Shown: in pieces, positions 59,936 through 64,000 of the stretch
How positions within the stretch are numbered: the stretch's first letter is position 1
Layout: each line of letters begins with the position of its first letter
Assembly (NCBI RefSeq): GCF_030272615.1
Contig: NC_081406.1
Span: 190,523,891 to 190,587,890 of the forward strand
Direction: 5' to 3'
Length of the DNA stretch: 64,000 nt
Source of the DNA: Cryptomeria japonica
Taxonomy: Eukaryota; Streptophyta; Pinopsida; Cupressales; Cupressaceae
Translations under genes and position numbers: made by a program
The notes under the pieces: model-generated
Databases searched by the model: none
Told to the model about the DNA's origin: nothing
What the model saw: the letters and a program-made list of their open reading frames with translations, nothing else

Positions 59936-60930
59936 GATTTTTGAGTTTTACAGGTCCTACCCGAGTGGTCAAAGACATAAAACAAAACTACTAATCTAAT
60001 ATTTTGCAAGTTGCCTAAGGAAATTCAACCAAACCTTGTGTTTCTCTTAATCTTCTTATTCTAGGCACCTAGATCTAAGTAGGGGTAAAAGAACATTTGC
60101 TTGAAGTGTTTGAGAAAAGTGTGAAAGTAGGAGAGAATGCTCTTGTCTATATAGACAATCAGAAATATAGACCTGTGGCACTTTTATAGCTTGTTGTGTG
60201 CTTTCCCTTAGTGGGGCTGCTCTCCTGATTTGCATAGGAATTGGTGAGAGGGGAACGACCCAAGTGAGTACATCCGAACCTAGGCATTCCAATTCACTAT
60301 AATAAATAGACCTCTTAAAATGAAAGTTTTGGAGGATGGATCTATTTGAGAGTTCACTCTCATCTTGAGCACTTTGTAGGGTCCCTTGAGGTCTCAATCA
60401 CGCTCACATGACTACATCTTGCTTGGTACTTTATAGGGCTATAGGCTTGAATCACGCTTGCAGGAATACAAGGAGTAGTCTTCGAACGAAAATCCTTACT
60501 AAGAACTCTAGGATTAGAGGCCACTTGGTTCACCTTCGAAAGGTGGTTAATCTTTGTGCAAGGGAGATAGTAACCCCCCAAGAGACTTGCCATATCATGC
60601 CCCCATTAGCATTTGGAGTCAGCTAATACAGTGCTAGGAATCGATGGCTCGAGACTTAGCGATCGTATTCTGATTAGCTATTGGGTGTGTACCTGAGTCA
60701 GCAAGCAAAGGTTTTCCTCGTCATCCAAATTCCTAGGATAGCATGTTGTGTTTGGATTCTTTATGTGCTTCAATGGCCAATGTGTATTCATTTCTTGTTA
60801 TCTCTTGCCAAGTTCATCATTCTTCCAACCAATCAATCCTCCCTCTTTCCAAGTTCCATCTCGTCATCATCAAATCATTAATCCATTTGTATCCATCCAA
60901 GTAATTCTACAATCCCCAATCCACTTTCAT
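59936..60930 (+). other. leader region of the Tat-like element
   Basis: No credible ORF. The block 60430-60720 is less AT-rich than its surroundings, with phrases such as GGCCACTTGGTTCACCTTCG and GATCGTATTCTGATTAGCTA, and looks structured or conserved. Whether it folds cannot be decided by eye. Confidence 0.35.
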
Positions 60931-61412
60931 CCATTCAAGCAATCATCCCTCCTCAACCAATATTTTTGTCCAAATCAATCCTCTGACTTTGGGTAGCCTC
61001 CTTCTTTATTCTTCCTATTGTCTATCCATTCTTCCATAATCATTCTTCCTCTAATTCAATCAAATCTCCAAAATTCCAATCAATCAGTCAATCCATCTTT
61101 CTAATCCGATTATCTAATCCTTGATCAATCAATCATCCAATCCTTTAATCCAATCAAATCCAATTCATCATCAATCCCCATCTAAGTCCTAATCTAAAGG
61201 CTAAGGTGTAATCCCAATCCCATTCAATTCCAATCCAATCAGGTCCTAATCCAAGGACCAATCCAATCAAATCAAGTCCAATCCAAATCAAATGCAATCC
61301 AAATATAATCAAATTTAATCCATTATCATTCAAAGCCAATTCCCAATCCTCATCTTCATCATCTTTCTCCTCCAAAACATATTATCCAATTCCAATCTAA
61401 TCCTTTATTCTC
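60931..61412 (+). repeat. AATCC-rich degenerate simple repeat
   Basis: CAATCCAATCAAATCCAAT and variants repeat through the interval, mostly as 5- to 10-bp units. The same CAATCC bias continues into the ORF that follows. Confidence 0.6.
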
Positions 61413-63210
61413 AACGTGGCTACCTAGAATTTCAAAGCTTGGTATGAGCAGATGCTCATGGAAGCTCACGAACCACCTCAACCTACCTACCAAGTCAATC
61501 CCATAGCACCCCATCCATCTATCATATCCCCATCCATTTCATCTCAACACACTATATCCAATCCCAATCTATATCATATCTCTTACCCTTCCTCTACCTT
61601 TGACAAGGGAAATCTATCTTATTCCCCATCCACCTCTCCATATTATCCCTCATCCACATACCTCTCTAATCCAATAGGTATACCTTCATCTCCCCTCCCA
61701 TCTACATCCCAATCCCCATCCTTTTACAATACATTCATTACCTCTACTCCCCATCCAAATCCTTTACTCCATAGTCCTCCAAGCATTAATCCTAATTCCC
61801 TAATCCATTATCCCAATCCTCCATCCAATCCTCATCCCCCATCTAATCCTAATCCTCTAAAATCCGTGTTATTCACGTCCTCCAAATCCATCATCCATAA
61901 TCTTATCCAAGATATGCTAGCAAAGGAGACAAAATCCCCACCTCAAAACAAAGTTTCCAAGTCTCCTCAAGTCCTCCATCTACCCCAATCACCTCCACCT
62001 CAAAAAAATCTCAATACCCCACACTTCATGATACCCCCATTCCTCCATCTACTCATATCAAAGCTTCCATATCCTCCTCCATCACACAATCCCCAAAACT
62101 CCAATCATACCAAAATATTGTTCCAAAGCATGCTAGCATAGAATCCTCTCAATCTCATGATGAATCTCCCTCCACTCCTTCTAATGATCCCATTCCCTCC
62201 ACTTCATCTCATGATCACACGATCCCTACATCCAATCCTCTCTCACCATCGTATGATCCTCTTCCATCTCATGATCCAATCACCCCTCCCACTCCATCTC
62301 ATGATACACTCCCTAATCAAGATCAAAGTATCCCTTAATGTCCATGTCATAATCTCAATCCATCTTAAGTTCCTAATCTTCCTCCCACACCTCATCCCCC
62401 TCAAAATGGACTCGCATCTTGTTTCCAAAATAATAAGGGTCCTCAAGCTAATGCTCAAGATGTTGGTACATCCTCTATTCCTCCTAAATCCAAAAGTCCT
62501 TATGCTAATCAATTTTTTTTATCCCCCGTCGTCCACATCCATTTTGGGACCCTATATTCCAAAGCTAAATCCTTCAATCCTTCCATCCATTTTGGGTCCT
62601 TACATCCCTCCATCCGCCACCCTATCACCTCAAATAATCCCTAAGCAAGATCAACAAAGGAACACATCATTGAATGCCTCCCAATACTCTCCTTCCATCA
62701 TCCCACCATCTATAAAATCCTTAAGTTGTTCATCCTCATGCACCCATCCCATTGCTATTGGAAGCAATTTGGATGCTCAATCTAAAAAGCATAAAGCTCA
62801 AAATCCACAAAAATCAAAGGATCAACATGTCCCCTCAAAATGACATGCTCAAAAAGAAAATATGATCTGAAAGAAAGAAAAATAAAAAAGGCCACAAAGG
62901 CCCCAAAAGAAAAAATCAAAAACTATGTTGATTCCCAAATTACTCAAATAATCAATGCATCCCAAAGTAAAATCAAAATGCATCCAAACTTCCTAATCCA
63001 GAAGCTCCATCCTTTCATAATTCCTCCAATCCTCCACCTAACACTCCTACATCTTCAAAATCCATTTTGGCTCCTTATGTTCCAAAATCCACCCTCCCAA
63101 CCCCATCATCCCCTTCTTCTATTTTAGGTCCTCATTTCCTAAAATCCACACTTTATCCTCCATCTAATCCAAAATCTTCTCCTCCACTACTCCACCACCC
63201 TTAAAGGTGT
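61413..63210 (+). pseudogene. Pro/Ser/Asn-rich gag-like ORF
   Basis: Reading starts in NVAT-stop-NFKAWYEQMLMEAHEPPQ (61413), continues in one frame to about 62000 with PSxxPNP-rich repeats, shifts at an A7 run (about 62001), continues as ESSQSHDESPSTPSNDPIPS to about 62512, shifts back at a T8 run, and continues to a stop at 62843, then further frame-shifted pieces to about 63210. A phrase SILGPYIPKLNPS recurs near 62540, 62580, 63060 and 63110. The composition is low-complexity; zinc knuckle, protease or RT are not reached. Its position after the leader suggests gag, and the AWYEQ(M) phrase supports a coding origin, but the family is not certain. Confidence 0.5.
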
Positions 63211-63475
63211 GTGCCAATTTTTATCTTCCACAAATTTTTCAAAACCCCATCCATTATCCACCATCCATTTTTTACAATCCCATTCCATTAATCCAAACCT
63301 TATCTTCCATCCCTTATCCATTTCATCTCCCCAAGTATTGTTACCAACATCTATGAGCATACCTCTAGTTCAAACAAATACTAAGGGATACCATCCATGG
63401 AACTAGATGCTTGAGTCCTCCCTCCCTCCTTCAAGCACCCACTATCAACTCATTCTCATCCTTGTCCATCAAAAC
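63211..63475 (+). other. non-coding part of the element
   Basis: Short open frame at 63209-63406 is compositional. Nothing else is supported. Confidence 0.35.
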
Positions 63476-63670
63476 TATTCCAAAATAAAAATAAAAATAA
63501 AAAAATAAAAAAATAAAAAAATAAAAAAATAAAAAAATAAAAAAATAAAAAAATAAAAAAATAAAAAAATCAAGAAAAATACAAAAAAATCAAAAAGAAA
63601 AAAAGAAAAAAAAAGAAAAGCAAAAAATAAATAAAGAAAAATAAAATTAAAAAATCAGAAAAAAGTAAAG
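63476..63670. repeat. (AAAAAAT)n microsatellite
   Basis: AAAAAAT units in tandem from about 63500 to 63570, grading into A-rich sequence with AAAAAG interruptions to about 63670. Confidence 0.85.
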
Positions 63671-64000
63671 AAAAATCATTTCATCCAATGGTGAAAACCA
63701 CTTCTTGTGGCGCCTTGGGTAAGTACCATGTGAAAACTTGGCAAACAAGCATCATGTGTAATCCCCCCTCTTGCACTCTACACTTGGGGGGAATCTTAAT
63801 CCATGCAATTGACCCATACATCTACATCCTATCTAAGTCCATTCTCCTTTCCTATCTTTGATCTTGATTATCCTATCCATATCCTCCATCTCATATCCCT
63901 CATCCTATCAAAATGAATCCTCCACTCTTATATTTGGTCTTGATCATATAGAGGCAAAATAATGTATATGCATGCATGCTTTGGAGCATTCAAGCCTTAA
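63671..64000. other. window end, element internal sequence
   Basis: Contains CTTGGGGGGAATCTTAATCC at about 63783, a purine tract similar to other polypurine tracts here but without an identifiable LTR start. No gene. Confidence 0.35.

Larger units (their letters stand above)
58281..64000 (+). mobile_element. Tat-like gypsy element, 5' part (runs past the window)
   Basis: An LTR 58281-59212, TTC spacer and Tat-type primer site, then about 2.2 kb of leader and a degenerate Pro/Ser-rich gag-like ORF. The 3' half and second LTR lie beyond 64000. It interrupts the LTR fragment ending at 58280 (flank ATATA). Confidence 0.6.

Overview
The window looks like intergenic DNA of a large seed-plant genome, most likely a gymnosperm such as a conifer (inference, from the density and nesting of long-LTR retrotransposons, the AT-rich composition and the absence of any ordinary gene; no species-diagnostic gene is present). 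I see no host protein-coding gene, tRNA or rRNA. Nearly all coding signal is retrotransposon protein in various stages of decay.

Layout. 1-4644: a short tandem repeat, a GA-rich block with (GA)n microsatellites, a 253-bp fold-back element (2265-2517), then a CT-rich block. 4645-9893: a complete non-autonomous Tat/Athila-like LTR element (target duplication ATTCT) inserted in the CT-rich block. 9899-14600: the CT/GA-rich block continues; it is a decayed higher-order repeat that switches strand several times. 14606-23784: a complete Ty1-copia element on the minus strand (target duplication TAGAG), whose reverse transcriptase is split by a 1168-bp solo LTR (17909-19076). 23785-24190: sequence homologous to 3290-3640 but inverted, so 3.2-24.2 kb is one large inverted structure opened by two retroelements.

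25.2-27.1 kb: relic of a plus-strand gypsy element (primer site, repeated coding segment, protease). 28.7-34.0 kb: a long degenerate minus-strand ORF ending in coiled coils, split by a solo LTR (30655-31852). 34.5-35.3 kb: a 277-codon plus-strand ORF. 35.6-46.6 kb: minus-strand Ty3-gypsy pol (protease, RNase H-like domain, RT, RNase H, integrase), whose protease-RT junction is split by a 6.6-kb element (39410-45972, target duplication ACCTC). That element has copia-type ends but no RT or integrase; it carries four zinc knuckles and an approximately 1000-codon ORF of unknown function.

46.6-47.55 kb: 5' end of a small-LTR copia. 48077-52231: a 4.16-kb LTR-like unit with no internal region and a GC-rich core. 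54905-57397: a solo LTR with a second solo LTR (56107-57030) nested inside it. 57814-58280: an LTR fragment interrupted by a plus-strand Tat-like gypsy element (58281 to beyond the window) with LTR, primer site, long leader and a Pro/Ser-rich gag-like ORF. Boundaries are supported by TG...CA ends, primer-binding sites, polypurine tracts and 5-bp target duplications read directly from the sequence; family names come from protein motifs and were not checked by search.
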